A program made the position numbers and the translations under genes. From the NCBI GenBank assembly GCA_021555105.2, contig CP134604.1, positions 3,014,501-3,078,500 on the forward strand: a stretch of DNA of 64,000 nucleotides, given 5' to 3'. This stretch comes from Thalassospiraceae bacterium LMO-JJ14. Lineage in GTDB: Bacteria > Pseudomonadota > Alphaproteobacteria > Rhodospirillales > Casp-alpha2. Below are positions 52,860 through 61,376 of the stretch, piece by piece. Positions within the stretch are counted from its first letter, which is position 1. Every line of letters starts with the position of its first letter. The notes beneath the pieces are model-generated. The model saw only the letters and a list, made by a program, of their open reading frames with translations, was not told where the DNA came from and made no database searches.

Positions 52860-53600
52860 ATGGAAAATACCATGTACGTGGCGCTGTCCAGGCAGACGAC
52901 TCTCCGTCGTCAACTGGATGTAGTCGCCAACAACCTCGCGAATATGAGCACACATGGCTACAAAAGCGGCCAGATGATGTTCGTCGAGCACCTGACCAAA
53001 TCAAAGGGTGGCGACAGCCTGGTTACGCCGAACCTGGCTTATGTACGTGACATCGCGACAATGACCGACACCAAGCCCGGCGCGATAGAACACACGGGCA
53101 ACCCCCTTGATGTCGCCATTCAAGGCGAAGGCTATTTCGTCATACAGACACCCGAAGGCGAACGCTATACCCGCAACGGGCGTTTGCAACTCGATAACAC
53201 GGGCCAATTGGTCAACCAGCTTGGCCAGGCCGTGCTGGCTGATGGCGGCGCCCCGATGGTCTTTGCCCCTGAAGATACGGAAATCGTGATTTCCAAGGAC
53301 GGCACCGTTTCCACGAACAATGGTGAACTGGGCAAGCTCCGGATCGTCAACTTCGACAATGACCAGATACTCGAGCGCTCTTCGGGGGCGCAGTTCTCAA
53401 CGACGGAAGACAATCCGGCCAAGGACGTAACGGATGCGGCCGTGCTGCAAGGCGCCGTCGAAGGCTCGAACGTCGAGCCGATTTTGGAAATGGCCAACAT
53501 GATCGAAGTTCACCGCGCCTATGACTCGGTGAAATCCTTCATCGACCGGGAAGACGAACGCCAACGCGCCATGATCAGAGATCTCGGCGCCGCTGCTTAA
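52860..53600 (+). CDS. flgF: Flagellar proximal rod protein FlgF
   Basis: About 246 residues. It has the axial-protein N-terminus (YVALSRQTTLRRQLDVVANN followed by LANMSTHGYKS) and the C-terminal helix ANMIEVHRAYDSVKSFIDRE. The DVAIQGEGYFVIQTPEGERY segment is typical of FlgF and FlgG. A GTG frame start nine bases earlier exists; the ATG at 52860 follows an AAGGA site. It heads the flgF-flgG-flgA-flgH operon. Confidence 0.93.
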   Translation: MENTMYVALSRQTTLRRQLDVVANNLANMSTHGYKSGQMMFVEHLTKSKGGDSLVTPNLAYVRDIATMTDTKPGAIEHTGNPLDVAIQGEGYFVIQTPEGERYTRNGRLQLDNTGQLVNQLGQAVLADGGAPMVFAPEDTEIVISKDGTVSTNNGELGKLRIVNFDNDQILERSSGAQFSTTEDNPAKDVTDAAVLQGAVEGSNVEPILEMANMIEVHRAYDSVKSFIDREDERQRAMIRDLGAAA

Positions 53601-53664
53601 ACCAGACAATAAAACGCCCGGCTCAAAAGCCTGGGCACCAATGAATACGGGAAAGGACGAAACA

Positions 53665-54450
53665 ATGAGATCACTGGATATCGCATCGACGGGCATGCTG
53701 GCGCAACAGCGCAATGTCGAGGTCATTTCGAACAACCTGGCGAACATGAACACCACTGCGTACATGCGCCGACGGACGGAATTCCACGATCTGATCTACC
53801 AAGACCTCAGACGTGTCGGGTCGACTTCATCGGATGCCGGCAACGTTGTCCCGACGGGCGTTCAGCTCGGTCTCGGCGTCAAACTGGCCGCCGTCTACCG
53901 TATTCATGAACAAGGCAACCTGACGGCGACCGACAATACCTTCGATATCGCCGTACAGGGAAAAGGCTTTTTTCAGGTTTTGTTGCCGACCGGTGAAACC
54001 GCATATACCCGCGACGGCACTTTCCAGCTCAATCAGAACGGACAGGTCGTAACCCATGACGGCTATCAAATGCAGCCCAGCATCACGGTGCCGCAAACAG
54101 CCATCGATGTGACGATCAACGCGTCCGGCGAAGTACTTGCCAAAATCGAAGGCCAGGTCGCACTGCAATCCGTCGGGCAGATTCAGATCGCGACATTCCA
54201 GAACGAACCCGGCCTGCAGGCCATCGGTGACAACCTTCTGCTGGAAACCCCGGCATCGGGTTCCGCCGTGACAGGCAATCCGGCAGCCGTCGGTTTCGGC
54301 TCGTTGCTGCAGGGCTTCCTGGAAACCTCGAACGTCAATGCTGTCGAGGAAATCTCACACCTGATCTCTGCACAGCGCGCATATGAAATGAATTCGAAGG
54401 TCATTCAGACCTCCGATGAAATGATGGGCACATTGACGGCGCTCAGATAA
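53665..54450 (+). CDS. flgG: Flagellar distal rod protein FlgG
   Basis: 261 residues, the standard FlgG length. The N-terminus is MRSLDIASTGMLAQQRNVEV followed by ISNNLANMNTTAYMRRRTEF. The middle contains DIAVQGKGFFQVLLPTGETA, and the C-terminus NVNAVEEISHLISAQRAYEM. An upstream frame start at 53641 would add eight residues; the ATG at 53665 has an AAAGGA site at the right distance and the family N-terminus. Confidence 0.97.
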   Translation: MRSLDIASTGMLAQQRNVEVISNNLANMNTTAYMRRRTEFHDLIYQDLRRVGSTSSDAGNVVPTGVQLGLGVKLAAVYRIHEQGNLTATDNTFDIAVQGKGFFQVLLPTGETAYTRDGTFQLNQNGQVVTHDGYQMQPSITVPQTAIDVTINASGEVLAKIEGQVALQSVGQIQIATFQNEPGLQAIGDNLLLETPASGSAVTGNPAAVGFGSLLQGFLETSNVNAVEEISHLISAQRAYEMNSKVIQTSDEMMGTLTALR

Positions 54451-54477
54451 CACAGGCCAAGGATAAGGAGTGAACCC

Positions 54478-55482
54478 ATGCGTAAACTACTTGTTCCCCT
54501 GATTGCGGTGATCGCCGCCGGCGCCATGCCGGCAGCCGCCGGCAGCAATTCGGACAACCGCAACGCGCCTGAGATGGCCATGCTGAAACAAGCCGGCTCG
54601 GCCCTGGTCGATCATGTCGTCGTCGATGCCAAGGTCATCCGGCTCGGCGATCTGTTCACCAACGCCGGCAAGAATGCAGAAGTGTCCGTGGCCTATGCAC
54701 CGGATCCCGGCAAGCGCGCAGTCTTCGATGCACGCTGGCTATACCGGGTTGCACATGCCTACAAGATCAACTGGCAACCGCTCAGTGCCAGAGCCGAAGC
54801 CGTTGTCGAACGCGCCTCGATCAGCATTCCGATAGATGACATCAAATCTCAGATCCTCTACGCACTTGCCGATCAGGGCGTGACCGAGGAAATGGACATT
54901 GAGTTCGCCACCCGCTTCCAGGAATTGTTCCTGCCTGCCAGTGCCGATCCAATAGTGCGGATCGAGAACATGAACTACCAGGCCAGAACCGGCCGCTTTT
55001 CGACAATCGTAGTCGCCGGCCAGGGGGCCGCCATGGAGCGCGTGCGCATGACCGGACGGGCTTTCAGAACCGTCGAAGTCCCGGTTCTTCGCTCCCGCGT
55101 TCTGCGCGGCGATATCATCACCGAAGCAAATCTGGAATGGGTGAAGATGAAGGCTGAACGGGTGCAAAACGATGTCATCGTCGATGCATCTGACTTGATC
55201 GGGAAAACACCGAAACGCGGCATGCGCGCCGGCCAACCTCTGCGCAGCATTGATGTTACCCGCCCGGTCCTGGTCGAAAAGAACAGCCTGGTAACGATCT
55301 TTCACAAGGTCCCGAACATGATACTGACGGCGCAGGGCAAGGCACTGCAGAACGGTGCTGACGGCGATGTTGTGCAGATCAAGAACGGCCGCTCCAACCA
55401 AGTGATCGAAGCCGAGGTTGTCGGCCCGGGCAGGGTTGCCGTCCGCAGCCTGTCACAGCAAATTTCGATGAGCCTTAACTAG
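54478..55482 (+). CDS. flgA: Flagellar P-ring assembly chaperone FlgA
   Basis: A 334-residue exported protein. The signal peptide is LLVPLIAVIAAGAMPAAAG. The C-terminal SAF domain is typical: VPVLRSRVLRGDIITEANLE, then GKTPKRGMRAGQPLRSIDVT, and TAQGKALQNGADGDVVQI. FlgA helps FlgI form the P ring in the periplasm. flgI itself is not in the visible operon. Confidence 0.92.
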   Translation: MRKLLVPLIAVIAAGAMPAAAGSNSDNRNAPEMAMLKQAGSALVDHVVVDAKVIRLGDLFTNAGKNAEVSVAYAPDPGKRAVFDARWLYRVAHAYKINWQPLSARAEAVVERASISIPIDDIKSQILYALADQGVTEEMDIEFATRFQELFLPASADPIVRIENMNYQARTGRFSTIVVAGQGAAMERVRMTGRAFRTVEVPVLRSRVLRGDIITEANLEWVKMKAERVQNDVIVDASDLIGKTPKRGMRAGQPLRSIDVTRPVLVEKNSLVTIFHKVPNMILTAQGKALQNGADGDVVQIKNGRSNQVIEAEVVGPGRVAVRSLSQQISMSLN

Positions 55483-55526
55483 GTCTTCAACAGGGCCCCG
55501 GGAAAGGCCCAGCAAGGAATGAAGAG

Positions 55527-56291
55527 ATGAAAACCGTACATACACACAAACGCAGTCTTTCGATCATCGTGGCATTGGTTGCCGTGACGGGGCTGAGTGG
55601 CTGCAATCTGGCAACCCGGATCTCAGAAGTCGGCAACGGCCCGCGACTGACGAATATCGAAAACCCGACGGCGAAGCCGGATTACCGGCCGATCAGCCTG
55701 CCGATGCCGGCGCCGCAGGTTGCAGAAGACAACCCGAGCTCGCTGTGGCGGAATGGTGCACGGGCTTTTTTCAAGGATCACAGGGCCAAGGAAATCGGTG
55801 ACATCGTTACCGTCAAACTGGACCTGTCCGACAGCGCGACATTGGCCAACAAAACCGAACGGGACCGCAACGACAAGGAAGATACCAACGTCACAAGTCT
55901 ACTCGGCCTTGAAAGCGAGTTCTCAAAGGTGTTGCCGCAAGGGGTCAACCCGCTGTCGGTGATGAGCTTCGATAACATTCATTCAACCTCGGGGGACGGG
56001 GATATCGAACGCTCGGAAGACATCAATGTGACGTTCGCAGCCGTGGTAACGCAAATCCTGCCGAACGGGTCGCTGGTTGTCATGGGACGTCAGGAAATCA
56101 TGGTCAACGCCGAACTCCGCGAATTGCTGGTGACCGGCGTCGTCCGCCCCGAAGATATTGAAAGCGACAACACCATCAGCCACGAAAAAATCGCCGAAAT
56201 GCGCGTTGCCTATGGCGGCCGCGGCACACTGAGTGGATTGCAGCAGCCGCGCTGGGGTACGCAAGTCTGGGATATCATCTTCCCGTTCTAG
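55527..56291 (+). CDS. flgH: Flagellar L-ring lipoprotein FlgH
   Basis: A 254-residue outer membrane lipoprotein. The lipobox is LSGC with the acylated cysteine at C26. Family motifs are SLWRNGARAFFKDHRAKEIG, DIVTVKLDLSDSATLANKT, AAVVTQILPNGSLVVMGRQE and the end WGTQVWDIIFPF. It forms the L ring. A strong terminator follows 26 bases after the stop, closing the flgF operon. Confidence 0.97.
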   Translation: MKTVHTHKRSLSIIVALVAVTGLSGCNLATRISEVGNGPRLTNIENPTAKPDYRPISLPMPAPQVAEDNPSSLWRNGARAFFKDHRAKEIGDIVTVKLDLSDSATLANKTERDRNDKEDTNVTSLLGLESEFSKVLPQGVNPLSVMSFDNIHSTSGDGDIERSEDINVTFAAVVTQILPNGSLVVMGRQEIMVNAELRELLVTGVVRPEDIESDNTISHEKIAEMRVAYGGRGTLSGLQQPRWGTQVWDIIFPF

Positions 56292-56317
56292 GTTCATCTA
56301 GGAACCTGGTAACTTAC

Positions 56318-56346
56318 AGCCGGCGCAGAAAGCGCCGGCTTTTTTC
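56318..56346 (+). terminator. Intrinsic terminator of the flgF-flgG-flgA-flgH operon
   Basis: A perfect 9-pair stem AGCCGGCGC / GCGCCGGCT (56318-56326 and 56332-56340) with loop AGAAA, followed directly by TTTTTC. It is oriented for the rightward flgH transcript. Confidence 0.93.
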
Positions 56347-56482
56347 TGTTCATCTGGACGGTGCTGGACAAGCCCCCCAGCCAGATCCGCACGAAAGTCG
56401 GATAATCAGGAAATCAGCAGGAATTCAGGCATAAAAAAAGACGCACAAAGGCGCCGGGCGGAGAATATCGTCCGTTGGAAAT

Positions 56483-56779
56483 TCAGACAGAAACGTTCAC
56501 TTTGGAGCCAATCGTGTCGCTTTTCGAAGCCTCTGGCGCTGCCTTCGCACTGCTTTCACTATTATTGGTTTCCAAGGTCTTGTCGATGTCATGAATGTCG
56601 ACAACATCCTCGGTACGCTCGGCTTTGCGTTTCGTTTCTTTTACAGCTTCGGATTGCTTTTCGCTGACGCGCTCAAGGGTTTCCTCAAACTGCTTTTGCT
56701 GCACGACGGCAACCTGAAAAGCAGCAGTGGCCGCACTTGCGGCGACTATCGGCTGACCTTGTGTACTCTCGGTTCGCAT
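56483..56779 (-). CDS. Small coiled-coil protein of unknown function
   Basis: A 98-residue protein with an Ala-rich start (IVAASAATAAFQVAVVQQKQ), a strongly charged helical middle (EETLERVSEKQSEAVKETK) and a Ser/Ala/Glu-rich end finishing in SKVNVSV. No domain is recognised and there is no signal peptide. An AAAGGA site precedes the ATG. Its position between flgH and dksA hints at a flagellar or regulatory role. It is preceded by an A+T-rich region with a perfect palindrome. Confidence 0.55.
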   Translation of the reverse strand: MRTESTQGQPIVAASAATAAFQVAVVQQKQFEETLERVSEKQSEAVKETKRKAERTEDVVDIHDIDKTLETNNSESSAKAAPEASKSDTIGSKVNVSV

Positions 56780-57104
56780 TCTGCTAACATTCCTTTCGGA
56801 GCAATATTTGTTCTAAATTACTCCTCTACGTCATCATCATACACAGAACAACGCAAGTCACGCAACAAAAAAATCACGCAAAAATCGAAATATTTTTTAA
56901 GCCCATAAGCCACTGATAATATTCGAATATTTTTAGAATGCCGCAGGAAGAGCGCCGGCTTGGCGGAGAAATGATTTTCCCAACACCCACCCGGATTCAA
57001 AAAGTGCGATTCTATGCGTAGGTTTCGCGTCAAATGCCTGCTTCGACAGGCGCTATCCGCAAATCAGGAAAAAGGATCGGTGCTGTACCGAACTGAAAAG
57101 ACGA
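56780..57104. other. A+T-rich intergenic region between dksA and the small coiled-coil gene
   Basis: 325 bases without a supported gene, noticeably A+T-rich in its left two thirds. It contains the perfect 14-base palindrome AATATTCGAATATT (56918-56931) and a nearby similar ATCGAAATATTTT (56884-56896). It lies upstream of the leftward small gene, so these could be regulator sites for that gene. No convincing dksA terminator was found. Confidence 0.5.
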
Positions 57105-57521
57105 TCAGTCGTCGCGATGCGTCCGTTCCATCCGCTCGTGGCGCTCCTGCGCTTCGAGAGAGAGTGTGGCAATCGGCCTCGCCTCGAGACGTGCGAGAGT
57201 AATCGGTTCATCGGTTTCTTCGCAGTAACCGTAGGACCCGTCCTCAATCCGTTCCAGTGCCTGGTCGATCTTGCTGATCAGCTTGCGGGCCCTGTCACGG
57301 GTCCGAAGCTCAAGCGAACGGTCGGTTTCAATGGCCGCCCGGTCGGCAATATCAGGCTCGACGATCCCGCCTTCCTGCAGTGTCTGCAGGGTTTCATTGG
57401 ATTCCTTAACCAACTCCGCACGCCATCCCAGCAGTTTTTGCCGGAAATATTCCCGCATCCGAGGGTTCATAAACGGTTCTTTGGCGGTCGGCTTGTAATC
57501 GGGAGATAACGTAACGCTCAT
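57105..57521 (-). CDS. dksA: DksA family RNA polymerase-binding protein, degenerate zinc finger
   Basis: A 138-residue protein. The coiled-coil part is MREYFRQKLLGWRAELVKES onward, with the acidic tip ADRAAIETDRSLELRTRDRA. The C-terminal finger region reads GYCEETDEPITLARLEARP, then ATLSLEAQERHERM. Only the first of the four zinc-binding cysteines remains; the others are T, S and A. Alphaproteobacterial DksA is known to lack three of the four cysteines and still work. DksA binds the secondary channel of RNA polymerase and acts with ppGpp. It lies in the order known for Caulobacter, near fliX. Confidence 0.92.
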   Translation of the reverse strand: MSVTLSPDYKPTAKEPFMNPRMREYFRQKLLGWRAELVKESNETLQTLQEGGIVEPDIADRAAIETDRSLELRTRDRARKLISKIDQALERIEDGSYGYCEETDEPITLARLEARPIATLSLEAQERHERMERTHRDD

Positions 57522-57685
57522 TTGGCGAATAGCTCCTGGATCTGAGGTGGCTAAGCGCGCGGAATATAATTGCGTCAGGCACAGGCTGCAAGCACGTATT
57601 TTTCACACGCCTGAACGCCTAACTTCTTGATTTAAATGAGTGTTCAAATAGTGAATATAAATGGCAAACGAAGGCTCACCGCCAA

Positions 57686-58111
57686 TTAGCGTGTCAGCTT
57701 GGCAATTTCCACTTCCACCCTGAGTTCAACCTCGCCAATAAGGTCGTTCAGCCTTGGGTCATCGCTGGTCGTCTTTCTCTCGCGGAGTCGCCGCGCCAGG
57801 TCCTGCAATCGATCCTTTGAGACCGAACCCGACAGAACTGAAATACGGATCTGCTCGAGCCTGTCCAAGAGATCATTCCCGTAATTCATCATCAGACCAC
57901 GAGACTTATGATCCGTGGCATCTGCTGTCTGCTGCGCCGCAAGGATCGATGCGACAGGCCCGACCCCGCCGGTTGCCTGTGCCTGGCCACTCTCTTCCGC
58001 ACCCGAAACATCGCGCAGTGCATCGGCGAAACCACCATCATTGCCGGTGGTTTTCTTAGCCTTACGGGTCGAAGAGACCCCTTTTGCCCCGTCGGTTTTG
58101 GTGACTTTCAT
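57686..58111 (-). CDS. fliX: Flagellar assembly regulator FliX
   Basis: A 141-residue protein. The disordered, Lys- and Gly-rich N-terminus is followed by the conserved FliX core: LMMNYGNDLLDRLEQIRISV, then SKDRLQDLARRLRERK and LNDLIGEVELRVEVEIAKL. In Caulobacter, FliX links class II basal-body assembly to activity of the sigma-54 activator FlbD. The two sigma-54 promoters in this window fit that logic, though FlbD itself is not here. Confidence 0.9.
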   Translation of the reverse strand: MKVTKTDGAKGVSSTRKAKKTTGNDGGFADALRDVSGAEESGQAQATGGVGPVASILAAQQTADATDHKSRGLMMNYGNDLLDRLEQIRISVLSGSVSKDRLQDLARRLRERKTTSDDPRLNDLIGEVELRVEVEIAKLTR

Positions 58112-58250
58112 CGTCTACGGTATCCCCGCGCCAAGTCCCGGCCATGTTTTCAGGCGGTTCTTGGCCCTTCAGCGGCCAATAACGGCATCAAGCCGATTCC
58201 GCTAAATGTCTAACATATTCAAAGGGTCCTTCGCGAGGAATTTCAAGGCA

Positions 58251-58294
58251 GCAGAAAAACCCCTATAGCCATAAAATAAATATGGCTATAGGGG
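58251..58294 (-). terminator. Leftward intrinsic terminator hairpin
   Basis: CCCCTATAGCCATA (58260-58273) and TATGGCTATAGGGG (58281-58294) form a perfect 14-pair stem with loop AAATAAA. In leftward transcripts it is followed by G and five U residues (58255-58259). Rightward it lacks a U run. There is no leftward gene between it and the rightward iron operon, so what it ends is unclear. Confidence 0.7.
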
Positions 58295-58369
58295 GCGGGC
58301 CGGTATAGTCTTTTATTATGCAAATGAGAATGACTTGCATAAAGAGCTTGAAAAAGATAAAACAATGCC

Positions 58370-58388
58370 GTTAATGATAATCATTCTT
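58370..58388. promoter_or_regulatory. Fur-type iron box
   Basis: GTTAATGATAATCATTCTT matches 16 of 19 positions of the classic GATAATGATAATCATTATC, including the central 13 bases AATGATAATCATT. It lies about 120 bases before the ferric-iron binding protein gene, so iron-dependent repression of the uptake operon is expected. Confidence 0.8.
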
Positions 58389-58509
58389 AACAAGTTGCTT
58401 GGTCGAATTATCCGTTCATCTTCGACAAGCGGCATGCATTAAGAGGGACCCAATAAATCCTGCGCTCGTTCCGAGGAACCGATGCGAGGATTAAGGAGAG
58501 ATCAACAAG

Positions 58510-59577
58510 ATGACGCGTTTTTTTAAAACCATCGCCCTGAAATCCGTTGCGGCGGCAGCCATTGTGCTTTCTTCCAACGTGGCGATCCAGCCTGCATCGG
58601 CTGCAGAAGAAATCAACCTGTATTCCTATCGCCAGCCGTTTCTGATTGAACCTCTGATCAAAAGCTTCAGCGAGGAAACAGGGATTAAGGTAAACATCGT
58701 TTTCGCAAACAAGGGCATGCTTGAAAAAATCAAAGCTGCCGGCGCGAATAATCCTGCAGATGCGGTATTGACCGTCGACATCGGTCGACTTTACGCCCTC
58801 AAGCAGGCTGGTGTTCTCGATCCGGTCAAATCCGAAGAACTTAACGCCAATATACCGGCACATCTGCGTGACCCGGAAGGACTTTGGTTCGGACTGACAC
58901 AGCGAGCCCGCATTGCACTTGTATCCAAGGAACGGGTCAAGGAAGGCGAACTCAAAACTTATGAAGATCTCGCCGATCCAAAATTCCGTGGCCGTATCTG
59001 CCTGCGCTCCGGCAAACATGCCTACAATATCGCCCTGATCGCCTCGATGATCGCCCATCATGGCAATGAAAAGACCAAAGTATGGCTTGAAGGTCTCAAA
59101 GCCAACCAGGCCCGCAAACCGCAAGGCAACGACCGCGCGCAAGCCAAAGCCGTTTATGAAGGACAGTGCGATATTGCCATCTCCAACACCTATTACATAG
59201 GCAAGATGCAGACCAACGATGAAAAACCGGAACAGAAAAAATGGGCGGAAGCCGTCCGCGTAACCTTCCTCAACCAGGGAGCCAGCGACCGCGGCGCGCA
59301 CATGAACGTTTCGGGTGCCGGTGTACTCAAAGGCGCCAAGCATCGCGAGGCGGCCGTCAAATTCATTGAATGGCTGTCCAGGGAAAAAGCCCAGAAAATC
59401 TATGCCGAAGTGAACTTCGAATATCCGGCAAACCCTAAAGTCGAAGCATCGGCTCTTGTCAAATCTTGGGGTGAGTTCAAAACCGACAAGCTGAGCATGG
59501 AGGATATTGCGAAAAATCGCGAAAATGCCACCAAGCTTGTCGATGAAACAAACTTCGACGAAGGGCCGACGAGCTGA
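58510..59577 (+). CDS. Ferric iron ABC transporter, periplasmic binding protein (FbpA/FutA type)
   Basis: A 355-residue exported protein. The signal peptide ends IQPASAAEE. The mature part starts INLYSYRQPFLIEPLIKSF, with an iron-binding tyrosine in YSYRQP. The tyrosine pair that binds Fe(III) in this family is in ISNTYYIGKM. The C-terminal ribosome-like linker AVKFIEWLSREKAQ is typical. It captures ferric iron in the periplasm and delivers it to the permease. It is preceded by a Fur box and AAGGAGAG, and followed by a hairpin before the permease gene. Confidence 0.93.
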   Translation: MTRFFKTIALKSVAAAAIVLSSNVAIQPASAAEEINLYSYRQPFLIEPLIKSFSEETGIKVNIVFANKGMLEKIKAAGANNPADAVLTVDIGRLYALKQAGVLDPVKSEELNANIPAHLRDPEGLWFGLTQRARIALVSKERVKEGELKTYEDLADPKFRGRICLRSGKHAYNIALIASMIAHHGNEKTKVWLEGLKANQARKPQGNDRAQAKAVYEGQCDIAISNTYYIGKMQTNDEKPEQKKWAEAVRVTFLNQGASDRGAHMNVSGAGVLKGAKHREAAVKFIEWLSREKAQKIYAEVNFEYPANPKVEASALVKSWGEFKTDKLSMEDIAKNRENATKLVDETNFDEGPTS

Positions 59578-59609
59578 CGCTCTTCAGATCCTTTATCGAC
59601 AAAAGCAGC

Positions 59610-59634
59610 GGGCGCCTCCATAACAGAGGCGTCC
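59610..59634 (+). promoter_or_regulatory. Intercistronic hairpin between binding protein and permease genes
   Basis: GGGCGCCTC (59610-59618) and GAGGCGTCC (59626-59634) form a nine-pair stem with one G-U pair and a CATAACA loop. There is no U run, so it is not a full terminator. Such hairpins commonly protect the upstream mRNA for the abundant binding protein and lower permease output. Confidence 0.55.
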
Positions 59635-59659
59635 GTTCGTCGTTTCAAGAGCCAATTAA

Positions 59660-61354
59660 ATGATTTCCCACGCCGCACGCCCTTCCCTGCTCGGTCAGTT
59701 GCTTCCGAAAATGAGATTCAGCATCTGGACGACCGGTGCAATCATCGTCGCAGTCCTTGTCGCGGCACCGATCATTACCGTACTTGGCATTGCCCTCACG
59801 GACTCATCCGACATCTGGCATCATTTATATACCACCGTTCTCGGCCTGTATCTGGAACGCACGCTCCTTTTGATGGCCGGCGTCGGCATCGGTACACTTA
59901 TCATCGGCACGGGGACCGCCTGGCTCGTGACCATGTGCCGCTTCCGTGGATCGACTTATTTTGAATGGGCGCTGCTCTTGCCACTGGCGGTCCCCGCTTA
60001 TGTTCTTGCTTTCGTCGTGACCGATCAGTTGGAATACGCCGGGGCCGTGCAAACTCTGCTCAGGGAAACTTTCGGCTGGAGCCGCCCGCAGGATTACTGG
60101 TTCCCGGAAATACGCTCCATCGGCGGCGCGATTATTGTCATGACGCTGGTGCTCTATCCCTATGTCTACCTGCTGGCGCGTGCCGCATTTCTGGAACAGT
60201 CCGTCTGCGTGCTGGAAGTATCGCGAACCCTCGGCAAGACGGCGCTCGGCAGTTTCCTCCATGTCGCCATACCACTGGCCAGACCGTCCATTGTTGTCGG
60301 CGTCACCCTGGTCTTGATGGAAGTACTGAATGATTTCGGCACTGTCGACTATTTCGCCGTCAGGACTTTCACCGCCGGTATCTTCGATGTTTGGCTGAAC
60401 ATGAATTCCATCGGCGGCGCGGCCCAGCTTTCTTCCGTCCTGCTTATGGTCGTCCTGGTGCTGATTGTAACCGAACGGCTGGCCCGCCGTGACCGCAAAT
60501 TTCACCACACATCCAGCAAGTATTCCGAACTACCGAGTTATAAACTGGGCGGCATTCGAGCCATGCTGGCCTTTGCCGCATGCGCACTGCCGGTGCTGCT
60601 CGGGTTTGTACTGCCGGCGGCGGTTCTGGCCAGCTATGCTTTCGATTTTTATGAGGAAACCCTGTCCGCCGATTATTTAAGCTTCGTCGCCAACAGCCTT
60701 ATCTTGTCCTCATCAGCCGCTGTACTGGCACTCATCATCGGTCTTTTTCTGGCTTATGCTGTGCGCTTGTCGAACGGCCCGTGGGTCAAGCTGGCGGCGC
60801 GAACGGCCAGTGTCGGCTATGCCGTGCCCGGTGCCATCCTGGCCGTCGGCGTATTATGGCCAACGGGTGCTCTTGATCAGTCCCTGAGCTGGCTCGGCGG
60901 TCATTTGGGAATAAGCATCGGCGCAGTGCTGATCGGCACCATTGCGCCGGTTGTCTATGGTTATCTGGTCCGCTTTCTGGCGCTCTCCTACGGCACGGCG
61001 GAAGCCAGCCTCGGCAAAATTACGCCAAGCATGGACGGTGCTGCCAGGACCCTTGGCGCCAGTCCCGCCGGCGCCCTGCAACGGGTACACTTTCCGCTGA
61101 TGCGGGGCAGTCTGCTGACGGCGTCGATCCTCGTTTTCGTCGACTGCATGAAGGAATTACCGCTGACGCTTATCCTGCGTCCGTTCAATTTCGATACGCT
61201 GGCAACCTTTGTTTACCAATACGCTTCGGATGAATTGTTGGAGGAATCTGCTCTCGGTGCGTTGACCATTGTCGGCGCGGGCATTATCCCGGTGATCCTT
61301 TTAAGTGTCACGATTGCCCGTTCACGGCCTGGATCAGGAACAGGAACAAGATAA
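59660..61354 (+). CDS. Ferric iron ABC transporter, permease
   Basis: A 564-residue permease with about twelve membrane segments in two halves, each with an ABC permease EAA-type loop: EVSRTLGKTALGSFLHVAIP in the first half and ARTLGASPAGALQRVHFPLM in the second. This fused two-domain form is typical of FbpB-type ferric iron transporters. It lies between the binding protein and the ATPase gene on the same strand. Confidence 0.92.
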   Translation: MISHAARPSLLGQLLPKMRFSIWTTGAIIVAVLVAAPIITVLGIALTDSSDIWHHLYTTVLGLYLERTLLLMAGVGIGTLIIGTGTAWLVTMCRFRGSTYFEWALLLPLAVPAYVLAFVVTDQLEYAGAVQTLLRETFGWSRPQDYWFPEIRSIGGAIIVMTLVLYPYVYLLARAAFLEQSVCVLEVSRTLGKTALGSFLHVAIPLARPSIVVGVTLVLMEVLNDFGTVDYFAVRTFTAGIFDVWLNMNSIGGAAQLSSVLLMVVLVLIVTERLARRDRKFHHTSSKYSELPSYKLGGIRAMLAFAACALPVLLGFVLPAAVLASYAFDFYEETLSADYLSFVANSLILSSSAAVLALIIGLFLAYAVRLSNGPWVKLAARTASVGYAVPGAILAVGVLWPTGALDQSLSWLGGHLGISIGAVLIGTIAPVVYGYLVRFLALSYGTAEASLGKITPSMDGAARTLGASPAGALQRVHFPLMRGSLLTASILVFVDCMKELPLTLILRPFNFDTLATFVYQYASDELLEESALGALTIVGAGIIPVILLSVTIARSRPGSGTGTR

Positions 61355-61376
61355 GGTGCACCCGAACGAAGCCAAA

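Larger units (their letters stand above)
58112..58509. other. Divergent intergenic region between fliX and the iron-uptake operon
   Basis: 398 bases with no supported reading frame. It contains a perfect 14-pair hairpin (58260-58294), a Fur-type box (58370-58388) and, just before the ferric-iron binding protein gene, the ribosome site AAGGAGAG (58493-58500). The 58310-58390 part is A+T-rich. A possible rightward promoter has TTGAAA at 58349-58354 and TAATGA overlapping the Fur box. Confidence 0.65.
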
